Of a stretch of 64,000 bases of DNA, positions 1 to 11,586 are shown piece after piece; within the stretch, counting starts at the first letter, position 1; every line of letters starts with the position of its first letter. Under the pieces are notes generated by a model. It was not told the origin of the DNA. It saw only the letters and a program-made list of their open reading frames with translations, and did no database searches. Origin of the DNA: Ceratorhiza oryzae-sativae (taxonomy: Eukaryota > Basidiomycota > Agaricomycetes > Cantharellales > Ceratobasidiaceae); NCBI GenBank assembly GCA_030998015.1, contig JARWMV010000250.1, positions 558,001 through 622,000 on the forward strand, in the 5' to 3' direction. A program made the position numbers and the translations under genes.

Positions 1-1342
1 AAACCAAGGGCCGCGTTCGTAGTTAGGTTAAGCTCGCTCACGTAGCGGTGTAGTCGAAGTTCCCATCCCAGTACCACAACCGGACGAAGTCTTGATCAAG
101 CTAGAATGGGGCGGTGTCAACTTTAGCGAGTACCCTACGCCACAATACAACGTCGGGAGTATTTACCGCTACGCTAGTTGATATACTTTTCAGGAATGGT
201 TCCTATCCTCGACCCGCCCCATACGTGATGGGCGAAGAAGGTGCTGGAACTATCGTGTCGTTCCCTTGCGCCAGTGATATGTATGTATCGTAACATTGGT
301 GCCGCCTGGAGACTAACCCTGGTTGAAAGCGCCGAACCGGATGACTTTGAGGCGCGAGGGTTTTACAAGGGAGCCCGTGCCGTAACTGTACGCCACTCAC
401 ATTAGCCGTAAAAATTGTGCCATTTCTCTCAAATCACTCGGACATTATTCCAGTTCGGTAGCTGCTGCTTTGCGGAATATGTTACCGTCAACTGGAAAGA
501 CGTTTTTGTCGTCCCGAATGGCATAAGCACGCGGATTGCCGCCGCAATTCTAACGCAAGGGCTCACAGGTGAGTATCTCGCTGAAAAAACGCTGAAGATG
601 TTGATTCTAATTACCGATATTCAATCTATAGCACTAACATCCATTCGAGACGCATATAGGGTGAAAAAAGGTGACGCAGTCTTGGTGCATACAGCCGCCG
701 GTGGAGTGGGTATGCTTCTCTGCCAGGTGAGTATCATCACCAACCCCCCCCCAATAACGATATCATGAATACCATTGCAGCTCGCCCGTAATTATGGGGC
801 GACAGTTATAGGTACAACGTCATCGGAGGCCAAAGCATGCCGTGCGCGAGAAGCTGGAGCATCACATGTTATCTTATATACCAAGCAATCCATCTCGGAA
901 ACGGTCCTCAAAATAACGAACGGGCAAGGCGTTCAGGGAATTTACGACGGTGTCGGGGCATCGACCTGGGAGGACGACCTGCGGGCCGTCGCTATTATGG
1001 GCACAATCGTGAGTCTGGGGGATGCCAGCGGACCGGTCCCACCAGTAAACCTACACACGCTCTCAGAGAAGAATATCAAAGTTTGCTATCCTGTGTGAGT
1101 GGCTTGTGCGTCCACAAGGTCGCAAAATTCTAATGGGTCGGGACAGCCTGCGAAACTACCTTCCCAACCCTAAGCGATTTCAGCAGTATTGTACCGAACT
1201 ATTTGAATTCGTTCGTACCGGCCGACTGAAGGTCGAAATATACGCCGAGTATCCGTTTACAACGGAAGGGGTCCGCCAAACTCATCGTGATATTGAATCT
1301 AGGAGGACAGTAGGGAAGCTGCTGATCAGGATCGGGTCGTAG
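1..1342 (+). CDS. Zeta-crystallin-like NADPH:quinone oxidoreductase (5' partial)
   Basis: A medium-chain dehydrogenase/reductase of the quinone oxidoreductase family, which transfers electrons from NADPH to quinones in the cytosol. Exons seen in order encode a VPIPVPQPDEVLIKLEW stretch (about 65-115), NGSYPRPAPYVMGEEGAGT (about 196-250), a region ending in GFYKGARAVT (about 345-390), and the cofactor-binding part with HTAAGGVGMLLCQ (about 690-726). An intron at about 727-780 separates this from LARNYGATVIGTTSS. The C-terminal part ends at the TAG at 1340-1342 after a last intron near 1098. No start codon is visible, so the gene probably begins before the window. All boundaries fit short GT-AG introns except the one near 130-195, where the donor is unclear. 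A decayed copy is possible. The family is secure; intactness is not. Confidence 0.75.
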
Positions 1343-1792
1343 CCTGCCTAAGAGGACAGCTTATCAATGCCAGAGAATTAACGGGATATGACATTCTAGC
1401 GATCGTTCATTGTATATTTGTCCGGATTTTCAAATAGCCACCTGGAGCCGCAGAATTTGTATTTTACACAGGGAACGCGCGATTACTATTCCACTAAGAT
1501 ATCCCAGTTTATGCTTACAGTTCATGGAGAGCTACTCGTGACAACAGAATCATCCTACACCAATCATAAGTCTTGAAGCGGAGTGAGTGGATTAAGGGGC
1601 AGGTGGCAAAGCGGCAACTCGATGGGGGGGAGTCAAAACCAACGGAGATGAAGCCACTCCTCCAAGTCCTCCAATTGGGAGTGAGCCTCCGTGTCCTAAG
1701 ACGGGAGCATTTGCAGTTACAGTATACGCAAAATTGACGAGGTTGGTATCAGAGCTGAAATGGAGAGCGATGAGATTATATGATAGAATAAA
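1343..1792. other. Intergenic, nothing recognised
   Basis: This is the gap between the convergent ends of the quinone oxidoreductase and the small membrane protein gene. I see no long reading frame, repeat or RNA gene. It is presumably the two 3' untranslated regions. Confidence 0.4.
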
Positions 1793-2523
1793 TTAAACTG
1801 AAAAATCTACATACTCGAGCTCGTAGCGCTGGACTTGGTCATAGGCGGCATTGAAGTTGGTTTCGTTCAAGTCCTCCCTGCGGCTGTCCCAATGTGGGTT
1901 GTTATCTCTGTCCATATCGTAAGCCCAGTCGCGCCATTTGCGAATGAATGTATCAAGGGCGAAGTAAACGAGTTGCTCTCGTTGCTGGGTTTTGTTACCT
2001 ATCAAGTAATGAGTAAATGAAGACAGCAAAGCACCCGAAACCAAGCCAACTTTTAAACGCAGCAATAACACCACCAAGTATAGAGGCAAGGGCTCCAAGG
2101 ACAATTGTCGGAACCTGCTATAATGACTCAGTAACTAAAACGGGTGCTGTGGACGAGACCCGCCACACATTTGTCTTGAAGTCCACGGCGCTCAGAGCTG
2201 AGATAAGAGCACCATTGATAATTTGAAGTACAACAAGAGTCTGTAGGTATATTCGAGAATACGAGCTAATGAAAAACAACCAGTTGAATTCCGCTCGGGA
2301 CCGTTTGAATAGGCGCTAACCTTGGCGGCGGTGCGAGTCTCGATGAGCTTCGGCGGCTTTCATCGTCAGTTTAATTTGGTCAGGCTATAATAAATTATTA
2401 TCGCGAGATTAGCATTATTTAAGCCTAGATAAATAATACTCGTCTCACCGCGAGCAGCCCTGCCTGCTCCGGATCGTTTGAGGTATTACCCCTGGAACCC
2501 CAAGTGATGAACGGACGCTTCAT
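1793..2523 (-). CDS. Small two-helix membrane protein, SLATT-like (fungal)
   Basis: Placing short GT-AG introns joins five exons on the minus strand into one protein. It begins MKRPFITWGSRGN (start at 2523), continues PPKLIETRTAAK, then a first hydrophobic helix TLVVLQIINGALISALSA. After an intron at about 2116-2157 comes a second helix, VPTIVLGALASILGGVIAA, ending in FKS. After an intron of about 52 bases comes a polar tail of about 70 residues ending YVDFSV. Two helices with small residues, a short loop and a charged tail resemble the fungal SMODS/SLOG-associating 2TM effector domain (Pfam SLATT_fungal). Prokaryotic SLATT proteins are thought to act as membrane effectors in immunity systems; the fungal role is unknown. 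The family call is by pattern only. The upstream junction near 2354-2445 is the weakest, since in-frame TGA codons force an acceptor right before PPKL. Confidence 0.45.
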
Positions 2524-3033
2524 TCTGGTGAATATAATCAGACAGAGTGGCTGATTGGAGAAATAGAAAAGCCTGGGGAGGGGAAGTGCGACTAACCAAG
2601 AGGTGCTTGGTTCAAATAGGTGCTCGGTGGTGGTCAATCCGCCACGGAAGCACATCAGAAGGATAGCTTTCTTGGAGGTCACGTGATCAGGCGGCACAGA
2701 GGGAGGCACAAGCACTAATCAGTATCATACGGCTGGGGAGCCTCTTGACGCTCTTTCAAAGAAGATAACCTATCAGAAGTAGTCTCATATTATCACACGA
2801 GTCTTTCCTGGTGAGCCTCGCTCGATGTTCTCGGTGAGACGTTTCAGGATTACTTGCGAGGTCACTGCACATCGCTCCATTGGAGTATCGAGATGGCGTC
2901 AATGACACGTGATGAAATACAGAGGGTAGCTCGCAAACATTATGTGATTTTTGTTAATGTGAACACAGTCCATCAGTAGTCTACATCAGCTCTCTGCCGA
3001 TAAATTACCGTAACCATTCAAAATGCCCCTGGT

Positions 3034-5077
3034 CTAAGGATCAACAAACCATGAAGGCGCACCATCCGCAATCGGATAGGCGCCACCCGTCCTATCTTCC
3101 TCCCAATCCAGTTTCTGCTCCTCGTTCCTTGCATACATCCTCATATCGCTCGTTTGGGACCCATCCGTCCCCTTCGGCTTCCAGGCACCTAAATAGTCTT
3201 CTCACCGGTCTTGATAATGTCGCACCTGAACTTGCTCTTGTTCGTGCTTCTCCCTTTCCTTCAAGTCCACAGCAAAAGGACAACGCGTTCAGCACTCCAG
3301 GAGTTGATCAGAGTGAAAATATGCTCTCGCAAGTTGCCAGTCCAAGATCCCAGGTTCTACTGGACTCATCAATTGCGACCCGGAGTGGTACAAAGCGAGA
3401 CCAGCGCTGAGCCTCCAGACTGATGGGCTCTATGTGCGTGGAATAGTACAAATGCCGTAGAGCAAGTCGGCGTTGGTGTTTGAGATAGATTTTGTCGTGC
3501 CATGCAAGCTCGTTGAAATTATCAGGGAGAGGTGCGTTATCAAATAAGCTAATGCGTGAATCGCCATGATACTGAACAAAGAGCGCAAAGGCTTGCCTGT
3601 TGGAACAGTGGTCCGATAGATACGCTCTGCCAGTCTATCAATGTGATGGGTGGCGACGATGAACCAGACACTAAGATATTTTTGGAGTGGAGATCTTTGT
3701 GCCATAGAACATGTACGCACAGGTCTGGGGGAGGGAGTACGCCTGAGGAAATTTTGGAAAGTTTCTCTAGGAGTTGGCGATGTGCGGAGGGATCCAAATC
3801 TTCAGGCTGCCGAGGTGGAGTGTTGATGGCGTAGGGACGTGCACAAGCAGCAAGCCAAGCCTGATGAATTCGAATCACGCCGTTGATATACGACGGCACA
3901 TCTGGCCCTACAAGTCCGAACATGTGTTAGTTACTACGTGAGTTTCGGGAACAATTGACTCACACGGGCCTCGATCTAACTCAAGATAAGCCCTTCCTCC
4001 TCGCCACAGCCCATTCAGTTGAAGGGCCGACCCGAAAACGTTCGGATTCTTCGTCGTCAGGAACCCCATCGGCATATAGTCTCCGTTTTCGCAGGTAGGT
4101 TCGACGTCCTCCTTGTAATAAATACTCCCGATCTGAGAAAACTGTATTGCAAAAATCTCCGCTCTGCGAGAAGGACTTGGTCGATCACGCTTGACGCAGA
4201 TTCGCCTGACATATCATCCCATTGTTTACGAAGTTCAACGCCTTCACACCGACGCATGATAATGAACTCGACACCAACTGCCGTGTTTTCTGCACGCGCG
4301 CTCCATGAGAGGACCTCTGGGACGGGTAGTTTGAGAACAGTGCGAGCATAATCCATTGTCGCTACTTCGCTAGCCGTAGTGTAAAACGGCGCTATCAGCT
4401 TTGTTGGGATCTTTGCAATAACTTCGGTCTTGTTGTCAAACTCCAGCAGGAATATCTTGTTATAAGAACCTGGAAGAGCTCGGTTAAGGAACACATGGAA
4501 ATTCAGCTCACGTACCTTCATGGGTTTTCGTCATCTTCAAACACCTGGTTGCTCCCACCACTGCTGCAGCAATCCCTTGAAGTGCATTTACATTGAACTC
4601 AACATATCTAAGGGCCATTTCTAACAATTGAAGTCGGGTGAGCTAGCCGATATTTTTAAATAAAAATATCCCACGTTGTTTTTCGTTGTAGAGCCACCGC
4701 CCCGAGGTATACTTGAAAAATTCTTCATAACTGACAGCACCCAGAGCTCGATCGCTTCTCGGCCAAAAGATCCAGAAAACACCAAGAGAAATGAACACAA
4801 CAAGCGAAAGAAGAACATGATCATCACAAAAACGAGTGGTGATGCTGGCCCAACCTGGGAAAACGAGGTCCGACATTGTAGTAGCACACTCCCATTGAAA
4901 CGGGAGCGGCCAAGTTTTACTAACCTGAGTTTTATAGCCAGCTATCCGGGTTCGGCTAGGGGTTGATTCCGGTTGCCGCGAAACAGTTTGATATGGCTGA
5001 CACCAAGCGCGATCAACCGTACCCCTTGGCGATAAAAATACGCGAAGTGAAGACGTAGTGATAGAGGCTCCACCCAT
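3034..5077 (-). pseudogene. AIM9-like aminoglycoside-phosphotransferase-fold protein, frame-broken
   Basis: Read on the minus strand, exons encode FKYTSGRWLYNEKQ (about 4690), LRYVEFNVNALQGIAAA (about 4600), FLLEFDNKTEVIAKIPTK with the ATP-site lysine (about 4440), then HKDLHSKNILV and LIDWQ, the catalytic loop and metal site of the APH/choline-kinase fold (about 3640-3720). The C-terminal part reads FNELAWHDKIYLKHQRRL and ends near 3034. The closest known style is AIM9, a mitochondrial kinase-like protein of fungi. The frame breaks at about 4148 (one A missing), near 3318, near 3270 and near 3190, so no single frame survives. The upstream exon contains a hydrophobic stretch (LLSLVVFISLGVFWIF) that could be a membrane anchor. 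The start at 5077 is a guess. Either a pseudogene or a gene damaged by assembly errors. Confidence 0.72.
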
Positions 5078-5473
5078 AGTCCAGGTCACGTCAAATTCCG
5101 TTTTTGATTCCCGAGTTCCCCGAGACAGACCAAAATGCGACCCGCAAGCTTGGCTTTTGCAGCTCGCGAATGAAAACTTGCGCCATCTCTCACACAGAAG
5201 CAGCACCAATCGTGTGAAAGGCGACAATAAACATCAGCCTGCTGACTGTTGGTGTGGTGGTCATCTTGAGGTTTTTGATCATAGGGGTGCCTGGTCACAT
5301 GCGTCACCATAACCAATTGTTTATCTCCATCAGTCAACCACATCAATACGATGCGCACACAAGCTGGCGCTATGACATATTACAGCTCCCGATGCCAAAA
5401 CCTTGCGGAGATAAGGCAAACGCGGCTCGCACATCAGGATCAACAACAACCCGATCCTCTTTAGCGCTCGCAT

Positions 5474-6532
5474 CTACTTCCCGAGCCCAATTTTCTTCCA
5501 CAAAAACCACAGAACCAGTCCTCGCGGTAACCAAGTGAAGATCTTGAACAAAGTCGTGTTCGAGCCTATGCTAATATACCGGGGTGGTCCTGTCTTGGAT
5601 AGAGTACACCAACGATATGCGCGGCAAATTTTGATGTCGGCATCGAGTTTCCAGTTTGTGATAATTCAATCCGGGCAATAATTGCTGGGAGGTAAGCTTT
5701 GAATAGAGAGTTCTCTGGAAGTCGAAATTTAGAGTTTTTTGGGAAGTTAGACCTACAGAGTTTTGTAAGAGTCGGCCCTCATTTGGGTTGCAAATGGAAC
5801 TGACACGACGCCACCTGGAGCCACCAACATGACGTGAATATCGGGCGAAATCGCTTTGGCCTCCATTTGGAGTGTTTCTGTTAGAGCGTGGACAGCGTGC
5901 TTAGTAGCAGCATAGACGCCAGACCATGGAGTCGGCTGTCAACTGGCATAAGTGGAATGGAATCTGACACGAAGAAATAGCCTACAAAGATACCGGAAAT
6001 CGATCCAATGGTGACGAATGTTCCTCGTTTGCGTGAGGCCATATGCGGGAAAACTGCTCGAGCCAGTCGCAGCATGCCGAACACGTTTGTGTCAAAGGCA
6101 GTTTGAACTTGTTCCATGGGAACGTCTACCACGGGACCTGCGAGAACATTTGGTTCAGCTTGGCTGTCATCCAGTGTTGGGTTAAGGACGCACCGTGGCA
6201 TGGTATTCCAGCGTTGGCCACGACAATGTCAACACTGCCAGCTTCCTCGATAATGGCCTCTACTGCCTTATTAACAGAATCCTCTTGAGTTACATCATGG
6301 GAAGACGGCGAATGTTTGAATGAAAGAATCCCTCCATTGATTCGAGCCTCCGCGCCGTGGCGTATACTGTGCAATCCCTGGACGCAAACTCCTCGCATCT
6401 GGAGCATTTTCATCCTTGTTCGTATGCAAAATCTATCAAACAGGTGCTTAAAACAACGTACAAAGCAAAGCCCATGCCGCCCTTGGAGCATCCTGTCACA
6501 AGGACAACGGGGGAGCTTGGTGAGGTAGTCAT
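5474..6532 (-). pseudogene. Short-chain dehydrogenase copy A, Ayr1-like, frame-broken
   Basis: Starts MTTSPSSPVVLVTGCSKGGMG at 6532, the TGxxxGxG cofactor site of classical SDRs. It runs through VDIVVANAGIPCHG (the NAG motif), FGMLRLARAVFPHMASRKRG, FVTIGSISG, and a catalytic YAATK (YxxxK). It ends in a hydrophobic tail, FTWLPRELVLWFLWKKIG, at 5474. Family relatives include 1-acyldihydroxyacetone-phosphate reductase (Ayr1) of lipid droplets and ER, and the C-terminal hydrophobic segment fits such an anchor. Compared with the neighbouring copy B the frame is lost at about 6297 (ATGATG where copy B has ATGGACG) and again near 5600. Intron positions match copy B, so the two are tandem duplicates. 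Confidence 0.75.
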
Positions 6533-7285
6533 TAGTATAGTCCTCGTTCCCTATGCGATATCAGCGGGCTTTTATTCCCCATGTGCGAATCTAGCTACTC
6601 ACTCACGGTTCCCTCTCTCTCCTGCTAGAGCAGGTTCGTTTAAGCTACGGGCAGGGAATGGACACGGGCAGGAGCCATTCTTGACCGATCATCAGTTCGT
6701 GGCTAGAAGTCCCACGGCCAACGGGTAAAAGAAAAGACCCGTGAGGCCTGAGCTTCTGGGAAGCACATAAAATTGGGTTCGAGGAACCACAGCCTACGAA
6801 TCTTGGTGGTGCCATCACGGGAGATGCTTGCCCAAGGCCAAGGTCCCAAAAAAGGCAAGCTACCTTTGTTACAGGTCGCAGCAGCCGGGGCTACTCGAGG
6901 AGTTTGGCGTAGGGTGCTTACGAAACGGTGAGGGCGAATGTCAGTCCTGGTGACTAAGTAGCCACCAAACGCGGAGTCAGTAGAGATGCGCAGATTTCGT
7001 TTATCAATTGCCTGGAGACGGAAATGACGATGATCCAAGTAGCTCCTAATTATAAGTGATAGCCTTGCAACGTCGGCTGAAGGCCCATGAGAGCTCTTGA
7101 CCACCGGAGGCAGTCACCAGGCTCTATTCATGGCTATCGATCACTGACTGCTGAATTGGTTTGATGGGTCATGGGGTCGATACGCGGGACATAGTATATC
7201 CAGACATTTACATGCGTCCAGCAAACATGATTCATATACACTTCTCACAGGGTTTTGTAGTCGTTTTTTTTCGTGGGTCCGTTCA
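6533..7285. other. Spacer between the two dehydrogenase copies
   Basis: About 750 bases containing the promoter side of copy A and the 3' side of copy B. Open frames here match no family I recognise and look like chance. No repeat or RNA gene was seen. Confidence 0.35.
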
Positions 7286-8355
7286 CTACTTCCCCAAACC
7301 AATTTTCCGCCAGAGGATCCACAGCACGAGTCCCTTCGGTAGCCAGGTGAAGAACTTGAACAAGGTGGAACTTTGGCCAATGCTGATGTACCGTGGTGCA
7401 CCCCTCTTGGATAGTGCCGCATTTACAATATACGCAGCAAAGCTCGACGTAGGCATCGAGTTTCCGACCTGGGACTGCTCGATTCGAGCGGCTATAGCCG
7501 GGAGGCAAGCTTTAAACAGCGAGTTCTCAGGGAGTCGAAACGCCGAGTTTTTGGGGAAATTAGATCTGCGGGTTTTGTGAAGGTGAAACGACAGTGCCAA
7601 ATAATGGGGAATTTAAATATACCTGACTCCACCTGGAGCAACGAGCATAACGTGAATATCGGGTGAGATCGCTTTTGCTTCCATTTGGAGTGTGTCTGTG
7701 ATCGCATGGACAGCGTGTTTGGTAGCGGCATATATGCCAGACCATGGTGTGGTCTATTAACTGGCATAAGTAAAAGGCTGTTGTAAATCACAAAATGGCT
7801 TACAAAGACACCAGTGATAGACCCGATGGTGATAAATGTGCCCCGCTTCCGAGTCGCCATATGAGGGAAAACAGCTCGAGCGAGCCGAAGCACGCCAAAC
7901 ACGTTTGTGTCGAAAGCATTTTGAACTTGGTTGATTGGGACATCCAGTACAGGTCCTTCAAACACATACCTGTATCAGATCTATTATTGTGTGCAGGTAC
8001 GTTGGGTACGTACCGTGACACGGGACTCCTGCGTTGGCTACTACAATATCGACTCTCCCGACTTCTTCGATGATAGCCTCTACCGCTTTGTTAACGGATT
8101 CTTCTTGGGTTACGTCCATAGGAAGGCGGCGTATGTTCGAGTGAGAGAATCCTTCCATGGATTCGAGCCTTCGTGCAGACGCGTACACTGTGCAACCTCG
8201 AGATGCAAACTCTTCACACCTAGCATATCGGCGGTTGAGATCGCACGGAAATTTTGTTGAATGAATACGAGCAAAGGGGCGTACAGCGCAAAACCGATGC
8301 CGCCCTTTGAGCATCCTGTCACGAGGACAACGGGGGAGCCTGGCGAAATGGACAT
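7286..8355 (-). CDS. Short-chain dehydrogenase copy B, Ayr1-like
   Basis: The intact member of the tandem pair. Start ATG at 8355 gives MSISPGSPVVLVTGCSKGG with the Rossmann glycine motif. After an intron (about 8223-8288) comes CEEFASRGCTVYASARRLES, then VDIVVANAGVPCHG. The next exon has DVPINQVQNAFDTNVFGV and FITIGSITG. The catalytic YAATK follows another intron, and PGGV marks the end of the substrate-loop region. The last exon ends LVLWILWRKIGLGK at 7286, a hydrophobic tail suited to a membrane or lipid-droplet anchor. Splitting by GT-AG introns restores one frame throughout; the last runs from GTATAT to CCCGCAG and joins PGGV to RSNFPKNS. Expected role: NADPH-dependent reduction of a carbonyl, possibly 1-acyldihydroxyacetone phosphate. 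The exact substrate is not shown by sequence. Confidence 0.82.
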
Positions 8356-9098
8356 TGTCGCAACCTTGGTGGTGTTCTGCTTGGCGTCAGTGGATGTCTA
8401 TACATGCGACGGGGATTTGGCTACTCACTGTATAGCAGTTCCCTCTCACAACAGAATGAATTCTTTTGTGGTTTCGGGTCGGGATGCGGGTATGCTGGTT
8501 CTGATAAGGTCTCCGGGCCGAAATTTCACGGGTAACCGGTGTGAAAAGAATCACAGAGGCGCTTCCAGGAGATCTTGGATTTGCAATTAGGAGTAGCCTG
8601 CATCGTTGGACCAGCCTCCAAAAGGCTTGCGATAGGCGGTAGTGAAGATAGAAAACATCACTAGGCTGACGAACTCGAGAATACAGATTGCACATTTGTT
8701 GTGCCGATATGGCGAGCAAACCAACCCGGACAGCCAGATTGGGCACGTAGCGAAACGGGGCCGTGTTGGATGCTTGTACGGCGCAGTTAAAGTGGATAAC
8801 ATCCTGTCCAATAGCAGTGTTGTGTTGGTCTGAAAGGCGCGCGGCGGTGTGGGCGCTCCACAGGGCAGTCCGAATTTGCAATTATCCGGCGGTTCCTGAT
8901 GTGTGTCCGATTCCACGTCGTCGGCCTCCGTCACAATTAACTTCGTTCCAACCACCACAGGCAGCCCGCCTCTTTGCTTTCTGGCATTTCAACTAGCATT
9001 GAAAACCATACCCAACATACTACTCTTCTAATACTTGCTCTTTCAAATCTATCGAGACCAATTCACCTTTGTCCTGCCTCTTTGACAACGCAACCACC
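8356..9098. promoter_or_regulatory. Divergent intergenic region between SDR copy B and SED5
   Basis: The two genes point away from each other, so this 743-base interval should hold both promoters. No convincing TATA box or repeated motif was identified. Several open frames overlap here on both strands, but none resembles a known protein. Confidence 0.4.
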
Positions 9099-10542
9099 AT
9101 GCCCGTCCAAGACCGAACACTCGAGTTCCGGACGTGTGTAGACAGCATTCGAAACCGGTCTGCCAACCCTCCCAAACCCAGGCGACAGCTTGCCGGACCG
9201 AGTGGGAGCAAGAGCGAGTTTGCGAGATGGCTGGGGCAATCGGGCGTGATATCGCTGGGACGACTGTCAAGCTCGAAAAATTAGCACAGTGTGAGTCTGC
9301 ACATCATTTATATTTCGAGGAGAGGCGGACAAGGTCCCACCACGAGGGGAAAAGGGTTGGGGATATTTTTGATGATGACGCTAACGCACTTTATCTCTTG
9401 TGGTTGACAGTGGCAAAGCGCAAGACGTTGTTTGACGACAAGCCCGTCGAAATTAGCGTACGTGAATACCTTCCGACATCCATTCGACTGTCTCCCCTTC
9501 CAAAACTCACTACCGACTCCCCTCTCAGCTCATCTCATCACCTCGCTCCATAACCTCCATGAAACCTGACGCTTCCGGCAGGAACTCACCTACGTAATCA
9601 AACAAGAGATCGCGTCTATCAACAAGCAGATCGCGACGCTCCAGGCCTACGTCAAACAACAAAATTCATCTCGGTCCGGCGGCCAGCGCGAGGTGGATGA
9701 ACACAACAACAACGTCGTGATGCTGCTCCAAAGCAAGCTAGCAAACACTAGCATGAGCTTCAAGGATGTTCTGGAGATCCGGACACAGGTGGGTGAATAC
9801 GCGGAGCTGAGTGGGCAACGCGGAGAATTGAGACGTTGGTCCGACAGAATATGAAAGAGTCCAAGGACCGGACGGATCAATTTGTGTACTCGGCGGGTCA
9901 AGCTGCGGCGAATGCACCTCCACCAGCATGTGAGTTTGCACATGTGTTGCACTCTTCCCGTTGATTGACAGTCAATTTGTAAAGCCTCCCTACTGTTCGC
10001 CGACCCTGCCGACTCTCGAAGCAAAGGCAAGGGCAAAGGAAAAGGCCGTGCTGCTGTTCAGGACAGTGACCTCCTCGCACTGGATATCGACCGGGCAGAG
10101 GCTGGTCAGATGCCGAGTGGAGGAGATGGATACATGCAAATGCAACTGGTTGAACGTCAGGTATGCCCCTTTCGTCAGTTAGCCTGGATTCCCGTTGAGC
10201 CATGATGGCTAGGACAACTATTTGCAAGAGCGTTCCACGGCAATCGAATCTATCGAATCCACAATTGCCGAACTCGGTCAGATCTTTACGCAATTGGCCC
10301 AGATGGTGGCAGAACAACGTGAGACTGTGCAACGCATCGATGCCGACACGGTGGATATTGCAAACAACGTAGCCGGAGCGCAACGAGAACTGCTGAAGTA
10401 CTACTCTAGCATTTCGAGCAACCGCTGGTTGATGCTCAAGTCTTTGGAGTGCTGATCGTATTCGTGAGTATTTGCCTTGACCTGTCTAGCACACTAACCG
10501 ACACAGCGTTCATAGTTCCTCGTATTCATTCTCGTTTCGTAG
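9099..10542 (+). CDS. SED5: Syntaxin 5 / Sed5 Golgi t-SNARE (two frame breaks)
   Basis: Start at 9099 in a good fungal context (CAACCACCATGC). It reads MPVQDRTLEFRTCVDSIRNR, the conserved N-terminal Sly1-binding peptide region. Then come GAIGRDIAGTTVKLEKLA, LAKRKTLFDDKPVEIS, ELTYVIKQEIASINKQIA (Habc helices) and HNNNVVMLLQSKLANTSM. The SNARE motif has its zero-layer glutamine in ELGQIFTQLAQMVAEQRE, and a C-terminal membrane anchor NRWLMLK-FGVLIVF-FLVFILVS ends at 10542. Six short introns are recognisable. The Qa-SNARE Sed5 drives vesicle fusion at the cis-Golgi. The frame breaks by one missing base at about 9227 (before MAGAIGRD) and at about 10440 (before FGVLIVF). Because the gene is essential in yeast, these are more likely assembly errors than real loss. 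Confidence 0.9.
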
Positions 10543-11153
10543 ACGCGTCCACTCGTTAGACGACCGGTAGGTGTTTGTACCCTGTTTGTGTTCATAGTCC
10601 CTCTTTTTTTCGCGTATAATAGCTTCCTTGTGTTGATTTATCCTGTCTGCCTTGCGATGTATCATTCGAATGGACAGCTCATTCATGTGTTTCTAAGTTT
10701 GGTAATTGATGTTGTTCCAAACATGCTCAAACTACCGTCCACAGTTTAACCACAACGACCAAACAATCAATTCACACTGGAGCATTTACAAGAGTGCTTT
10801 CGCTTGTGTTTTAATGTCGAGCGAACCAAAGCTCAGCAACAACGCCCGTATGCTGACGAATCAACTCGTTCAAGGCAAGTCGGTCTATCGCATTCCAGAT
10901 ATAAACCCGCGAAATGGGTTCTACGAGACGATCATTAAGTATAGCCACTTTGCAATGAGATATTTAATACCAACGCCATTGACAGTGATCAATTCTGTGA
11001 CTAAATTCGTGCCAAGCCAAACGAGGTATTGTGGGCCTTGTACACAAACAAAATCAAGCAGGGACGTATCCTAACTTGCTTGGAGAACCACCCTTTGACT
11101 TTGTGAAAGTGTAGCTCTTGGACTTTTACATTGCCCTTTATCAGTTTTACTTC
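10543..11153. other. Region between SED5 and the transposon
   Basis: Contains the SED5 3' untranslated region. A frame of about 120 codons at 10706-11074 has no recognisable features and is left uncalled. No repeats seen. Confidence 0.35.
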
Positions 11154-11228
11154 CACCACAGTTCACTCGATTTTTTCCCGGCGCTGTCCAGGCGGGATGG
11201 GGCGGGATGGGGCGGGACAGGGTGGGAC
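11154..11228 (+). repeat. Left terminal inverted repeat with GGGATGGGGC units
   Basis: The outer 40 bases match the right end in reverse complement. Inside lie tandem copies of a 10-base G-rich unit, GGGATGGGGC, then GGGACAGGGT. Runs of three or four G separated by one to three bases could form a G-quadruplex. Confidence 0.8.
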
Positions 11229-11586
11229 AGAGCAGGATGGCGCAGGGACACGTCTGGGATAATGCTCGAGGGACAGGGCGGGACAGGTTCAGGAAATTCA
11301 GCATCCTGCACTGTCCTTCTCTGTCCCTTGATATTCTTTTTCCATCCCAGGCCTGTCCTGCGATATCCTTCCTTATCTAGCCATATCATGTAATCTAAAA
11401 TAATTACTATTATTCGTTTATAGTCAGTACATGCCCAGAACAATAAGTCTCCACCCAAGCCAGTCGTGGCAGTAGCCAATCCCTTGTTTTTCAGTCTTGA
11501 GAACTGGTTCACCGCCCTGAAAAACAACAAGATAGTGGGTCAACACCTGGTCACATAAAGAATGGGCGCATGAACTCACTTCTTGC

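Noticed and set aside
3051..3410. A plus-strand frame of 119 codons
   Set aside because: It lies opposite the C-terminal exons of the kinase-like pseudogene, which explain this sequence.
8387..8881. A 164-codon minus-strand frame upstream of SED5
   Set aside because: No recognisable motif and overlapping frames on the other strand of equal quality; it lies in a divergent promoter interval.
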